Shown here: positions 26,160-35,507 of the stretch, piece by piece
Layout of the letters: every line of letters begins with the position of its first letter
Numbering within the stretch: position 1 is the stretch's first letter
Source of the DNA: Bacillota bacterium
GTDB lineage: Bacteria; Bacillota; Clostridia; Lachnospirales; Lachnospiraceae
Length of the DNA: 64,000 nt
Direction of reading: 5' to 3'
NCBI GenBank assembly: GCA_023457255.1
Contig: JAEWMB010000020.1
Coordinates: forward strand, 1-64,000
Notes under the pieces: generated by a model
Told to the model about the DNA's origin: nothing
The model's input: the letters and a program-made list of their open reading frames with translations, nothing else
Databases searched by the model: none
Translations under genes and position numbers: made by a program

Positions 26160-26981
26160 ATGGTGATAAACAGTAGTATTGAAGAAATTGGGAAAAGCAA
26201 TGCATGGAATAAAGTTTTATTGGCAAGAAAAATTACTAGATTTCGATCTTTAGACATTATCAATTATATTTTCGACTCATTTATTGAATTACATGGGGAC
26301 CGGGGAATCGGAGATGATAAGTCTATCGTTGGAGGAATTGGCCTGCTGAATCATCAAGCGGTCACTATAATTGGACAGCAAAAGGGGAATACCCCAAGTG
26401 AGATGGAATATCGTCAATATGGAATGACTAAGCCGGAGGGCTATAGAAAGTCCTTGCGTTTGATGAGACAGGCTGAAAAATTCAGGCGCCCCATCCTTTG
26501 CTTTATTGATACTCCAGGAGCATTTCCGGGTGTTTCTGCGGAGGAAAACGGACAAGCAGAGGCGATTGCAAGAAATTTATATGAAATGGCTAAAATTACA
26601 GTTCCTATCCTATCCATTATTATTGGAGAGGGAGGTAGTGGAGGAGCTCTGGCCTTAGGAGTTGCCAACAGGGTAATTATGCTGGAAAATGCCATTTATT
26701 CCGTTGTTTCACCTGAAGGCTGTGCAAGTATTTTATGTAAGGATTCTAGAAAGGCACCAGATATTGCAGACAATTTGAAAGTTACCGCAAAAGACTTGAA
26801 AAACTATGGAATCATAGATGAAATCATAAGTGAAGAGGGAACAGAGGATAGTATATTTTACAGGATTAAACAGAGTATTGAACAAGAGCTGTTTCGTTGT
26901 AGCCAATTAGATGGAAATGAATTGAGAAAGGAAAGAATAGCAAGATATAGAAACATAGGAAGTGAAATTGTTTTTTCATAA
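26160..26981 (+). CDS. accA: Acetyl-CoA carboxylase carboxyltransferase, alpha subunit
   Basis: This 273-aa protein carries the alpha-subunit core: FIELHGDRGIGDDKSIVGG, FIDTPGAFPGVSAEENGQAE and GEGGSGGALALGVANRV, which form the oxyanion hole and CoA/biotin sites. It lacks the longer N- and C-terminal extensions of the Gram-negative enzyme. It follows accD by 29 bases and precedes accB by 31, as one operon. Confidence 0.93.
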   Translation: MVINSSIEEIGKSNAWNKVLLARKITRFRSLDIINYIFDSFIELHGDRGIGDDKSIVGGIGLLNHQAVTIIGQQKGNTPSEMEYRQYGMTKPEGYRKSLRLMRQAEKFRRPILCFIDTPGAFPGVSAEENGQAEAIARNLYEMAKITVPILSIIIGEGGSGGALALGVANRVIMLENAIYSVVSPEGCASILCKDSRKAPDIADNLKVTAKDLKNYGIIDEIISEEGTEDSIFYRIKQSIEQELFRCSQLDGNELRKERIARYRNIGSEIVFS

Positions 26982-27012
26982 CAATATACATATAAATGAG
27001 GGATGAGATTAG

Positions 27013-27519
27013 ATGGATGATTTAAACAGCAAATTAAATGTTATCAATCAGTTAATTAAGCAATGCGAACAATCAAAATTAATATCGTTTGCCTATCAGG
27101 ATACGATGTTTTCGATTCGTTTTAGTAAAGTAAAAGCAGAAGCAGATTATAGTACCAATGCCTTTCAAAAAGTAACTATGGAAAATGGTTCTGAACTAAA
27201 GATAGGTAATATAGAAATTGATTTGGATGAAAATGCAATCACAGACATTTCACAAATGGATAAACTGGTAAATGAGGATATTGTAACAATTGTATCCTCA
27301 TTTGTAGGGACGGTTGAGTTTAGTAATCAAATAAAGCTTGGAGGTAATAATATTCATATTAAGAAAGGTGATGTACTCTGCTCTGTTGAGGCAATGAAAA
27401 TATATAATGATATTGAGGCACCGGCTTCTGGAACTATTGTAGAAATACTAGTGAAGGATTGTAGTTTGGTTGAATATGAACAACCAATATTAAAGATTAG
27501 AGTTGATAAAAATGAATAA
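27013..27519 (+). CDS. accB: Biotin carboxyl carrier protein
   Basis: This 168-aa protein has a helical N-terminal part and a C-terminal biotinyl domain (about 90-166). The acceptor lysine is Lys129 in VEAMKIYND, where EAMKM is usual. It is in the acc operon, and its stop overlaps the accC start by 8 bases. The biotinylated domain shuttles the carboxyl group between AccC and AccDA. Confidence 0.93.
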   Translation: MDDLNSKLNVINQLIKQCEQSKLISFAYQDTMFSIRFSKVKAEADYSTNAFQKVTMENGSELKIGNIEIDLDENAITDISQMDKLVNEDIVTIVSSFVGTVEFSNQIKLGGNNIHIKKGDVLCSVEAMKIYNDIEAPASGTIVEILVKDCSLVEYEQPILKIRVDKNE

Positions 27520-28876
27520 AAAATATAAAAGAATATTGATTGCAAATCGTGGTGATAGTGCAGTACGAGTCATTCGTGCCTGCAAGGAAATGGGAATAGA
27601 GACGGTAAGCGTTTTCTCAAAGGGCGATAAAGGAGCTTTGCATACAAGGCTTGCTGATTATTCTGTCTGCATCGGAGGCGTTCAGAGTAAGGATTCTTAT
27701 TTAAATGCATATAATGTATTAGCCGTGGCAACAGATTATAAAGTAGATGCAATTCATCCAGGTATCGGATATTTTGCTGAGAATGCAGATTTTAGTGAAT
27801 TATGTGAGAACTGTGATATTGATTACATTGGTCCAAGCAGTACTAATATCTCTCTGATGGGAAACAAAGTCAGAGCCAAGAAAGTGGCGAAAGAATCAAA
27901 TATACCTGTCATTGGAGATGACAGTGTTGAAATTAATAATTATGAAGAGTGTTTTCAATATGCAAGAAAAGTTGGTTACCCTATTATATTGAAAGCTGCA
28001 AATGGTGGAGGCGGCAAGGGGATTCGTGTCGTGAACAAGGAAGAGGATCTATTTCGAGCGCTTGAGTTGTGTCTGAAAGAAGCGGAAAAGGTGTTTGGTT
28101 CCAGCAGTATTTTAGCGGAACGCTTTATAGATCATGCCAAGCACATAGAGGTTCAGGTACTAGCGGATCGATATGGAAATGTAATACATCTGGGTGATAG
28201 AGAGTGTACCATACAGAGAAAAAACCAAAAGCTCATAGAGGAATCTAGATGTGCTACGCTTGACGAAGAGACAAGAAGCAGGATGTATCAAGGGGCAATT
28301 GATATTTGTAAACATATCGGCTATGTTGGTGTAGGCACAATAGAATATATTCTGGAGGACGATAAATCCTTTTATTTCATGGAAATGAATACGAGGCTGC
28401 AGGTTGAACATACCATATCTGAGCTGGTTACAGGTATTGATTTAGTTAAAGAACAGATTCGTGTTACACAAGGAGAACCGCTTAAATTAAAGCAGGAAGA
28501 AATACTATTTCAGGGATATGCGATTCAATGCAGAATATTGGCAGAGTATTTTAATGGTACGTTTATACCGGATTTTGGTAAGATTACCAGATTCGACATG
28601 CCGGGTGGATTTGGCGTAAGGGTAGATTCATCCTATGAAGTAAATAACATAGTAACAACCTACTACGATTCTCTTCTGTGTAAGATATGCTGCCATGATC
28701 AGGACAAGATACAAGCAGTGAATAAAATGTTAAGATGTTTAGAGGAAATGCGGGTTGAGGGTGTTTCGACCAACAAAGATGTACTGATGGATATCTTAAA
28801 GAATTCAAGGTTTTTAACAGGTGATTATTCAACCACATTTTTTGAAGCCTTAAAGCAACCAGAGACGGTGATGTAA
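27512..28876 (+). CDS. accC: Biotin carboxylase
   Basis: This 454-aa ATP-grasp enzyme has all three domains: the N-terminal ILIANRGDSAVRVIRACKEM, the glycine-rich loop AANGGGGKGIRVV, and ATP/metal residues in YFMEMNTRLQVEHTISELVT. It carboxylates the biotin of AccB using bicarbonate and ATP. ATG 27512 overlaps accB; an upstream TTG at 27503 is less likely. Length and motifs are complete, so the four-gene ACC is predicted functional. What follows downstream is a damaged polyketide-type cluster, hinting that this ACC fed malonyl-CoA to it. Confidence 0.95.
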   Translation: MNKKYKRILIANRGDSAVRVIRACKEMGIETVSVFSKGDKGALHTRLADYSVCIGGVQSKDSYLNAYNVLAVATDYKVDAIHPGIGYFAENADFSELCENCDIDYIGPSSTNISLMGNKVRAKKVAKESNIPVIGDDSVEINNYEECFQYARKVGYPIILKAANGGGGKGIRVVNKEEDLFRALELCLKEAEKVFGSSSILAERFIDHAKHIEVQVLADRYGNVIHLGDRECTIQRKNQKLIEESRCATLDEETRSRMYQGAIDICKHIGYVGVGTIEYILEDDKSFYFMEMNTRLQVEHTISELVTGIDLVKEQIRVTQGEPLKLKQEEILFQGYAIQCRILAEYFNGTFIPDFGKITRFDMPGGFGVRVDSSYEVNNIVTTYYDSLLCKICCHDQDKIQAVNKMLRCLEEMRVEGVSTNKDVLMDILKNSRFLTGDYSTTFFEALKQPETVM

Positions 28877-28925
28877 CAAGGGTCTTATGAGCAAAAATAA
28901 TTATTCTTTATAGAGAGATTATATC

Positions 28926-29449
28926 GAATAATCTGTGTAGAAGCACAGATACTTAGGAAAAATGGGATTATATTGTTATATGGAATCTTTACACTGATTT
29001 ATATCGTTCTATTATCTGTCATTCCAGAAAAGAGCAGGACGACCGCTACTTCAATTATTATTCTTACAGATCCGGCAGCTCTGGGATTTTTCCTGATGGG
29101 AGCTGTCGTGTTGATGGAGCGCAGCTAGAAGCTGTGTGACATACTGGCGGTAACTCCGGTCAGGACACAGGAATACATTGTAGGTAAGGTAGTTCCAATC
29201 ATGATTTTGGGCACTATTTCTTCCTTATTTATAAAAATCTTTGCAGGTGCTGGTAATTTGACTCTGGTTTTGCCAGGGGTGGCCGCATCTTCTGTGGTAT
29301 ATTCTTTATGCGGACTTTGTACCGCATTTAATGTTCATTCATTAAATCAATTCATTCTTGCTTCAGTACCGGCAATTCTTTATATATTCGGAGTCATTCC
29401 AATGGATCAATCTTTAATACACCCTAGGGTGGCCGGCAGCATTATGTGA
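28926..29449 (+). pseudogene. ABC-2-type exporter permease, truncated and with a nonsense codon
   Basis: One frame reads ILRKNGIILLYGIFTLIYIV, TDPAALGFFLMGAVVLMERS, a TAG at 29126, then LAVTPVRTQEYIVGK and hydrophobic segments. This is the signature order of fluoroquinolone-export-type ABC permeases. There is no start codon, and the 3' end runs straight into thioesterase sequence at about 29425-29445, so a deletion fused two genes here. Confidence 0.75.
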
Positions 29450-30264
29450 AATGCATCAAAGTCGTACAGCCGGAAGGACCATATGTCATTGGGGCTTATT
29501 CCTACGGTGGTCTTGTTGCTTATGAAATGGCACAAATCCTGTACGAAGCTGGTGATGAGATCACATCCCTGATCATGTTCGATACCATGCCGGCGACCGA
29601 GGAAATGAACCAGCTATATAACGGATTGCTCAATGGTGATGATGATTCCTTTGTCAAACTGCTGATGGCCAATGAGTTTGCTGAGGTAAAGAATACAGGG
29701 GAACAGATGATAACAAGAGATAATCTAAAGGGTATTAATCCGAAGATGCATACTTATTATCTTGCTGGGCTCATCAAAGAAAGATCAGGAAAGCCGATCG
29801 ATGTAGAGGAAATATATAACTATCTGAATGGTACTCTGGAGGTAGTAAGTTTTTCGGAAGAATCCTATGCAGTATACCATGCAAGACGGTATGAAGCTTC
29901 ACCGGTATTGTTCATGAAGGCACAAAAAGGGTTCATTGCAGAGGACAACTTCCTGAACTGGAATACAGTCGACTTTGGAAAGAGCTATGACTATATACAG
30001 CCATGGAGAGAGTTAATCCAGGAACTGTATCTGGCATTGATCCCAAGTGACCATTTTAGTGGATTGGAACAGCCGGCATTGGATGTGCTGGTAGAACAGA
30101 CGAAGAGAATGATCCCGAAAAAAGGAGAGAAGCTCGTACTTAAGACAGATGCTGACAGCAGTCCGGCTGCATCTGGCAAAGAAGAGAGAAAGCATCCAGA
30201 GATGAAAACGGAAAAGAAGAAGCGTCCGGGAATCCTTCCGATTAGTTGGGTAAAGAAAGACTAG
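29446..30264 (+). CDS. PKS/NRPS-type thioesterase domain, N-terminally truncated
   Basis: The 272-aa frame is an alpha/beta-hydrolase thioesterase of the type that ends polyketide or peptide assembly lines. Its nucleophile elbow is GAYSYGG (Ser19), and the active-site histidine lies in SDHFSG (about residue 203). Normal domains have about 60 more residues before the Ser, so the front is lost; the frame is open upstream only to a TAG at 29425. A charged tail of about 45 residues, Lys/Glu-rich, ends the protein. Together with the broken permease it marks the deletion of the synthase. The GTG start has no clear ribosome site, so it may not be expressed. Confidence 0.75.
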   Translation: MKCIKVVQPEGPYVIGAYSYGGLVAYEMAQILYEAGDEITSLIMFDTMPATEEMNQLYNGLLNGDDDSFVKLLMANEFAEVKNTGEQMITRDNLKGINPKMHTYYLAGLIKERSGKPIDVEEIYNYLNGTLEVVSFSEESYAVYHARRYEASPVLFMKAQKGFIAEDNFLNWNTVDFGKSYDYIQPWRELIQELYLALIPSDHFSGLEQPALDVLVEQTKRMIPKKGEKLVLKTDADSSPAASGKEERKHPEMKTEKKKRPGILPISWVKKD

Positions 30265-30379
30265 CGCTCAGAGAAGAACTCAGATCTGATCCTTACGATT
30301 TGTAGCATATAGATTTGGAAATGGGAGTATTTCCATTTGTACTTTCGCCGCCTGAAAAAGGCGGTGTTATGGAGGTTTT

Positions 30380-31078
30380 ATGGATATTAAAATTGTAGAC
30401 CTATGTAAGCTATATCATACCGGCGGTGTTGTCCAGAATGTCCTGAAAGGTTTTAAAGCGGACATAAAGCAGGGAAAGATCTGTACAATCTTAGGCCCTT
30501 CCGGCTCTGGCAAATCCACATTACTTAACATACTGGGAGGATTGGATTCAGCTGATTCGGGTAGTGTCATCGTAGATGGTGATGATATTCTGAAATATAA
30601 GCAGGACCGTTTATGTGAGTACAGGAGAGACAAAGTGGGATTCATATTCCAGTTCTATAATCTGATTCCTACATTGAATGTACTTGAGAATATAGAGGTA
30701 GTAACGAATGTGAGTAAAGAACCGATTGACTGCATGGAACTTCTTGAAGACATTGGCATGAAAGGAATGGAGAAGCGATTCCCAAATGAACTGAGCGGCG
30801 GGCAGCAGCAAAGGGTAGCAATTGCCCGTGCCCTTGCCAAGAATCCAGAAATACTGCTTTGTGATGAACCAACAGGCGCACTGGACTATGGGACTTCCAA
30901 GGAGGTTCTTGCATTACTTGAGAGGATGAACAAAAAATACAAGACTACGATCATCATCATTACGCATAATGCAGCAATTGCGGATATGTCATCCCAGGTG
31001 CTGAAAATCAAGAATGGAGTTCTTGAGGAGGCAGTTACAAATCAGAATCCTCTGAGTGCAGAAAGGATCGAGTGGTAA
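30380..31078 (+). CDS. ABC transporter ATPase, LolD/MacB type
   Basis: This 232-aa ATPase has Walker A GPSGSGKSTLLN, signature LSGGQQQRVAIARAL, and Walker B EILLCDEPTGALD. It resembles the ATPases that pair with FtsX-type permeases. Its stop overlaps the next start (TAATG at 31076-31080), so the two subunits are coupled. It probably exports the product of the damaged biosynthetic cluster or handles cell-envelope stress; the substrate is unknown. A GC-rich hairpin lies just before the gene (about 30347-30367). Confidence 0.92.
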   Translation: MDIKIVDLCKLYHTGGVVQNVLKGFKADIKQGKICTILGPSGSGKSTLLNILGGLDSADSGSVIVDGDDILKYKQDRLCEYRRDKVGFIFQFYNLIPTLNVLENIEVVTNVSKEPIDCMELLEDIGMKGMEKRFPNELSGGQQQRVAIARALAKNPEILLCDEPTGALDYGTSKEVLALLERMNKKYKTTIIIITHNAAIADMSSQVLKIKNGVLEEAVTNQNPLSAERIEW

Positions 31079-33306
31079 TGGTATTTAATAAAAGTGTGAA
31101 ACGTACCATGTGGATGAATAAGGTGAAATATATCGGAATGACCCTTCTAATTGTATTTAGTACCATTCTATACATAGCATTCAGTTATGCAACGGATGCG
31201 ATTAAGGAAGGCATCGATCGGTTCTATACTGAGGGACATGTAGAAGATGGAGAATTGACGCTTGCTTATTCATTGAGTGAGGAACGACTAAGGGATATGG
31301 AGGCCACATATCATATCACCATAGAGGAACAGAAGTCCGTAGACTATGAATATGGGGAGGATACCATTCTTCGTATCTTCCTGCCGCGTGAAAAGATCAA
31401 TCTTATAACGATCCTCAAGGGAGGAGAAATAGAGAAGGATGATGATATCCTGTTATCCTATGATTTTGCGAAAGCAAATGGCTATGACGTAAATGATCAT
31501 TTGTCCATTAGAGGAAAGGAATATAACATTGCAGGACTATATACATCACCGGATTACTTATATCCACTCAAATCGGAAACCGATATCTCACTGAATAATA
31601 CAACGTTTGGAATGGTTATCATGAATGCCGGAGAGTTTGGGGAGTTTGACGAACCTGTCGTAAAATACTGTGTTACAGGTGGAGATAAGGAGGTTTATAC
31701 CGAGCTACGGAAAGAAATACAAAAAGATAACTTTGTTCTGAGATGGCTGCCAAAGGCACAGAATCAGAGAATCACCAATGTGGATGGTACAGTAAACAGT
31801 TTCGTATCGGTTGGAAACACCGTTCCAATCGGTGTCCTGATCGTGGTATGTGCTCTGGTTGCAGTGATGTTAAGACGACAGATGAAGGTGGAGTATAAAA
31901 AAATCGGTCTGTTAAGAGCTTTCGGATATCGTTTGAGGGAAATTGAATTGCACTACTTAAGGTATTCATTCTATATGGCGGTGATTGGATGTGTAACGGG
32001 AATCCTACCTGGTATCCTGCTGGCAAAGCCAATCACCCGGCTCATGAATCTGAAATACGCAATGCCGGGTCTAAAGATTTATATACAGGTGGGCAGCATT
32101 GCGGTCAATGTTCTGCTGACCTTCACATTTCTGCTGATTACAACATTTTTTGTGGTCAAGAATGCACTTAAGATGACAACACTGGAGCTGATGCGTGAAA
32201 AAGAGAGAAAGAATAAAGTGGGATGGTGTGAACGGAAGATCCATTTAGAACACTTCCATTTTGATACAAAGTTCAAGATTCGGGAATTCTTACGTAACCG
32301 GTCTCGTTCATTCATCATGCTTCTTGGAATTATGATCGCTTCCGTGCTGCTAATGTTTGGTTTTGTCCTGAATGATTCATTTGAATATCTAATTAATGAT
32401 TGTTTTAAGCAGGAATCTCTTTATAATTATGAATATTACCTGAATACATTTATGGATGAGAAAGTAGAAAATGCGGAACCGATGGGCTATGCACAGGTAG
32501 AGACAGCGGATGAAACAAGTTTTATGATGAATGGGATTACCAAGGATGCCAGGCTAATCCGTCTGGAAGACAAGAGTGGAAACCAGCTGGATCTGTCGAA
32601 AGTCATAATGACAGCACCTCTGGCAAGAAAGCTGGGTATAAAAGCAGGTGATACGGTTGTGCTATCTGACGTATCAAGTCAAAAAGAGCTGCAGATTAAG
32701 ATTGATGCAGTTGCAGCAACCAATCTAGGAGAATATATCTATATGCCATTGGAACAGTTGAACCAGTTGTTCGGCTATCCTGAAGATTCCTATCTGAAAC
32801 TGATCAGCCTTCAAAAACTGGATATCTCGTCAGAAGATGTACAGATGGTAAATGATATCAATGATATCACAGATGGCTATAACAGTATGATGAAGCCGCT
32901 CCGTATGCTAGTTGGAGTCATGGCAGTCATTACATTTTTCATTGGAGTCATCATAATCTACATCCTGACGGCTCTGTTACTTGAAGAGAATGCATATGAT
33001 ATCTCCTTGCTGAAAGTATTTGGATATAAAAACAAACACATCTTCAAACTGATGATAAATGGTATGGCCGCTATGATCACAATTGGCTTTATGATAGGCT
33101 GTCTAATTACGATTCCCATTATGAACCAGCTGTTTGCCATTATGGCAGCAGATATGGGAGCCATCATCCCGGTGGTCATGCCTGTAAAAAGCATCGTGAT
33201 AGGTTATCTTGTAATTGTATTTACTTATTATGTTTCAAAGACAATTGTAAGTAGGAAAGTAATCAATATTTCCATGGTAGATGTATTAAAGGAGAGAAAT
33301 GAATAA
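31078..33306 (+). CDS. ABC transporter permease, FtsX/MacB type
   Basis: This 742-aa permease has an N-terminal transmembrane segment (about residues 15-35), an extracellular region of about 200 residues, and two groups of three helices in FtsX-like domains (about 250-370 and 615-735), the usual single-chain layout in Firmicutes. It is coupled to the ATPase gene. The ATG at 31078 is preferred over an upstream GTG at 31072. Confidence 0.88.
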   Translation: MVFNKSVKRTMWMNKVKYIGMTLLIVFSTILYIAFSYATDAIKEGIDRFYTEGHVEDGELTLAYSLSEERLRDMEATYHITIEEQKSVDYEYGEDTILRIFLPREKINLITILKGGEIEKDDDILLSYDFAKANGYDVNDHLSIRGKEYNIAGLYTSPDYLYPLKSETDISLNNTTFGMVIMNAGEFGEFDEPVVKYCVTGGDKEVYTELRKEIQKDNFVLRWLPKAQNQRITNVDGTVNSFVSVGNTVPIGVLIVVCALVAVMLRRQMKVEYKKIGLLRAFGYRLREIELHYLRYSFYMAVIGCVTGILPGILLAKPITRLMNLKYAMPGLKIYIQVGSIAVNVLLTFTFLLITTFFVVKNALKMTTLELMREKERKNKVGWCERKIHLEHFHFDTKFKIREFLRNRSRSFIMLLGIMIASVLLMFGFVLNDSFEYLINDCFKQESLYNYEYYLNTFMDEKVENAEPMGYAQVETADETSFMMNGITKDARLIRLEDKSGNQLDLSKVIMTAPLARKLGIKAGDTVVLSDVSSQKELQIKIDAVAATNLGEYIYMPLEQLNQLFGYPEDSYLKLISLQKLDISSEDVQMVNDINDITDGYNSMMKPLRMLVGVMAVITFFIGVIIIYILTALLLEENAYDISLLKVFGYKNKHIFKLMINGMAAMITIGFMIGCLITIPIMNQLFAIMAADMGAIIPVVMPVKSIVIGYLVIVFTYYVSKTIVSRKVINISMVDVLKERNE

Positions 33307-33308
33307 GG

Positions 33309-34112
33309 ATGATGAATGAAGTGGATTCATGTTATATTACTTCTCATAAGATCTTTGGTAAGGATGCATACGATCAGACTATAAGTGGTCAGTCTGTGAT
33401 CTGTGTTTCCTGCAATGATTGTGCTTCCATAGCAGAGTTTGCGCAAAAGAACGATCATCTACTGGCTGCTTCGGAAAGAACATTCCTTTCGCATATAAGA
33501 AGTGAACGCAGAATGGAAAGTTTTCTGTTAGGAAGAGTATCGACGAAACATGCATACCGTAGGTATAGCGCAATCAATGGCTTACGACAATACAGATATG
33601 ACGATCTGCATATCGAATACAGTTGCACCGGAAAGCCAATCCTGTTCGATCAGGAGGAAAACAGTGGATGTCAGGTTACGATTACACATTCCGAGACTAT
33701 GGGCATATCCCTGGTAAGTGACAGCCGGTTCTTGTTCGGCATTGACTTAGAGTGGAAGAGTCAGAAGAAGTCCGACAGTGTGCGTGCATTTTTAAGTGCA
33801 GAAGAACAGGAACTATCGGATGGAACCCAGGTAAAAGATATGGAACTTTTGTTCTGGTCAGCCAAAGAAGCGTTGGGAAAATATCTAGGAATAGGCCTGA
33901 GCGCCGGACCTGACATATTTAAGATTGACAGGACAGAAAGGCAGGGAAGATTCTATGAGGTTTCTTTTTTGAATCTTACAAGGCATAGGGTAATCGGGTA
34001 TGTTTCCACAGAGTTCGTACTGGCACTGGCATATTATGAACGTATGTCACTGGAATCGCTGAAACAGATGATGGAAGCAGCCATTGACTATATGGAATAC
34101 AGGACAGGCTGA
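33309..34112 (+). CDS. 4'-phosphopantetheinyl transferase, Sfp type
   Basis: This 267-aa protein has the Sfp-type motifs in order: a GKP motif (CTGKPILF), the Mg-binding FGIDLEW, and WSAKEALGKYLGIGL. It attaches the phosphopantetheine arm to carrier proteins of polyketide, peptide or fatty-acid synthases. It begins 3 bases after the permease stop, so it is in the same operon. Its presence next to ACC, a thioesterase and an exporter supports the view that a carrier-protein-based synthase once sat here. It looks intact. Confidence 0.92.
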   Translation: MMNEVDSCYITSHKIFGKDAYDQTISGQSVICVSCNDCASIAEFAQKNDHLLAASERTFLSHIRSERRMESFLLGRVSTKHAYRRYSAINGLRQYRYDDLHIEYSCTGKPILFDQEENSGCQVTITHSETMGISLVSDSRFLFGIDLEWKSQKKSDSVRAFLSAEEQELSDGTQVKDMELLFWSAKEALGKYLGIGLSAGPDIFKIDRTERQGRFYEVSFLNLTRHRVIGYVSTEFVLALAYYERMSLESLKQMMEAAIDYMEYRTG

Positions 34113-34118
34113 TATAAT

Positions 34119-34170
34119 GCACGATAAAAGGACATTGTCGCATAGTTCGAACAATGTCCTTTTATCGTGC
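34119..34170. repeat. 20-bp perfect inverted repeat
   Basis: Two perfect 20-base arms (34119-34138 and 34151-34170) flank a 12-base loop. The 3' arm holds TTTT but there is no T run after the stem. It begins 7 bases after the phosphopantetheinyl transferase stop, so it may be a terminator, and it directly abuts the intron fragment. Confidence 0.8.
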
Positions 34171-34277
34171 ACCCAGCATGGGCGTAATCTAACGGGTAAA
34201 AGTCTCGAGTGCGGCTTTAGTAGTGCCAAGCACATAGCCAAGCGCAAGGGTGCCCACGGTAACGGGGTAGCTACATA
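34167..34277 (+). mobile_element. 5' fragment of a group II intron
   Basis: The sequence starts GTGCACCCAGCATGGGCG, continues TCTAACGGGTAAAAGTC, TTTAGTAGTGCCAAGCACAT and AGCCAAGCGCAAGGGTGCCC, which I recognise as the start of domain I of clostridial group II introns. No reverse transcriptase or domain V follows, so about 110 bases remain. It lies directly after a hairpin, the target preference known for class C introns. Confidence 0.55.
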
Positions 34278-34445
34278 AGATTTCTACCTATCGTCCTTTC
34301 TAATAATTTTTGCTCATATACTAAATTTTTAACATTGCATTAGCGATTGTTCCAAATAAATTAAATAAAAAACCATGTCCGAAAATAGCCAGACACTTTT
34401 TATATATGTGATATAATTAGACTAAAATAGGAAGGAGGAACAATA

Positions 34446-34794
34446 ATGACAGTAAATTATAGTGGTCTATATGCAGCATTTCAGGCGAAAGACGCACGTT
34501 TTGACGGACGTTTCTTTGTTGGAATATCGTCTACAGGAATATACTGTCGCCCGGTGTGCAGGGCACGACAGCCTAAAAGAAATAAAAAAACTAATGACTA
34601 TTCCCGGTATTGGAAGCTGGACAGCACAGTATATTGCTATGCGTGCTATGGAATGGCCTGATGCTTTCCTTGAAACAGACACAGGCGTAAAAAAAGCACT
34701 GCAGCCCTATACATCAAAGGAGTTATTGAAAATGGCAGAAGCATGGCGACCGTGGCGCAGCTATGCCACCGTCAATCTTTGGAACACGTTATAA
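34446..34794 (+). pseudogene. Ada-AlkA fusion, internally deleted and frameshifted
   Basis: The first about 40 codons encode the Ada zinc-binding head (DARFDGRFFVGISSTGIYC), with the first two of four zinc cysteines. The sequence then jumps frame into the end of a 3-methyladenine glycosylase (LMTIPGIGSWTAQYIAMRAM and TDTGVKKALQPY). The AraC-type middle and most of AlkA are missing, so an internal deletion joined the two ends. It is followed by an ogt copy, the usual ada-alkA-ogt arrangement in these bacteria. Not functional. Confidence 0.85.
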
Positions 34795-34807
34795 GGAGAG
34801 GATTAGA

Positions 34808-35273
34808 ATGTACTATTCAACAACATATTTGTCACCCATAGGAACAATCACTCTTGCCTGTGATGGCGGTGGTAATAATCTTGTCGGCTTGTGGACAAAA
34901 GGGCAAAAGTATCGTGGGGATACCATACCCGAAGCTATGACAGAAAACAATGATATGCCTATATTCACTACTACGAAAAGTGGTTAGATAGATACTTTGC
35001 AGGTGAAAAGCCCGATATTTCAGAATTACCCCTTGCACCCATTGGTGGCAATTTCCGGCAAGGGGTATGGAGTATCCTGCGCGAAATTCCATACGGCCAA
35101 GTGATAACCTATGGCAGTATTGCTCTATCATTATTCCCTGTCACCGGGTAGTAGGTTCAAATGGCAGCTTAACAGGTTTTTCCGGAGGCGTTCAAATGAA
35201 AATTAAACTACTTGAACTGGAGGGAGTTGACTTAACTGGGATGTTTGTACCTAAAAAGGGTACGGCACTCTAA
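34808..35273 (+). pseudogene. ogt: O6-methylguanine-DNA methyltransferase, broken copy
   Basis: The order MYYSTTYLSPIGTITLACDG, WLDRYFAGEKP, IPCHRVVGSNGSLTGFSGG and LLELEGVDLTGMFVPKKGTA is an Ogt protein spread over three frames. One A is missing near 34977 (frameshift before KWLDRYF), and about 25 codons are deleted between the GSIA region and the catalytic PCHR motif near 35137. The intact paralogue is at 55587, which shares the same upstream alkA tail. Confidence 0.88.
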
Positions 35274-35306
35274 ATATTCCAATATGATAGGAGTGGTGGT
35301 ATTATT

Positions 35307-35507
35307 ATGAATAGCTTAACGGAACATATTGTAGGTGAAATAACCAGCTACGGTGCGGATTTAGTTGGCGTTGGGAGCTTGCTTGAATTGCCGGAAGATG
35401 TTGTAGGCAGCGTGGAGGAAAAACTCCGATCTGCGTTGCCGCATAAAAATGAGGGGTCAATGCAAAGTCAACAACACACGATAGAATGGAGAAAATCTGA
35501 TGGATAA
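35307..35507 (+). pseudogene. Truncated N-terminus of an epoxyqueuosine-reductase-like protein
   Basis: This 66-aa frame starts MNSLTEHIVGEITSYGADLV followed by GVGSLLELPEDVVG, resembling the head of QueG/4Fe-4S double-cluster proteins, but then ends in unrelated residues and overlaps the alkA start by 8 bases. No cluster cysteines remain. It is either a truncated gene or a small leader; the homology is modest. Confidence 0.4.

Noticed and set aside
34084..34278. 64-codon frame across the hairpin and intron fragment
   Set aside because: It is read through structured RNA sequence and overlaps the end of the phosphopantetheinyl transferase gene.
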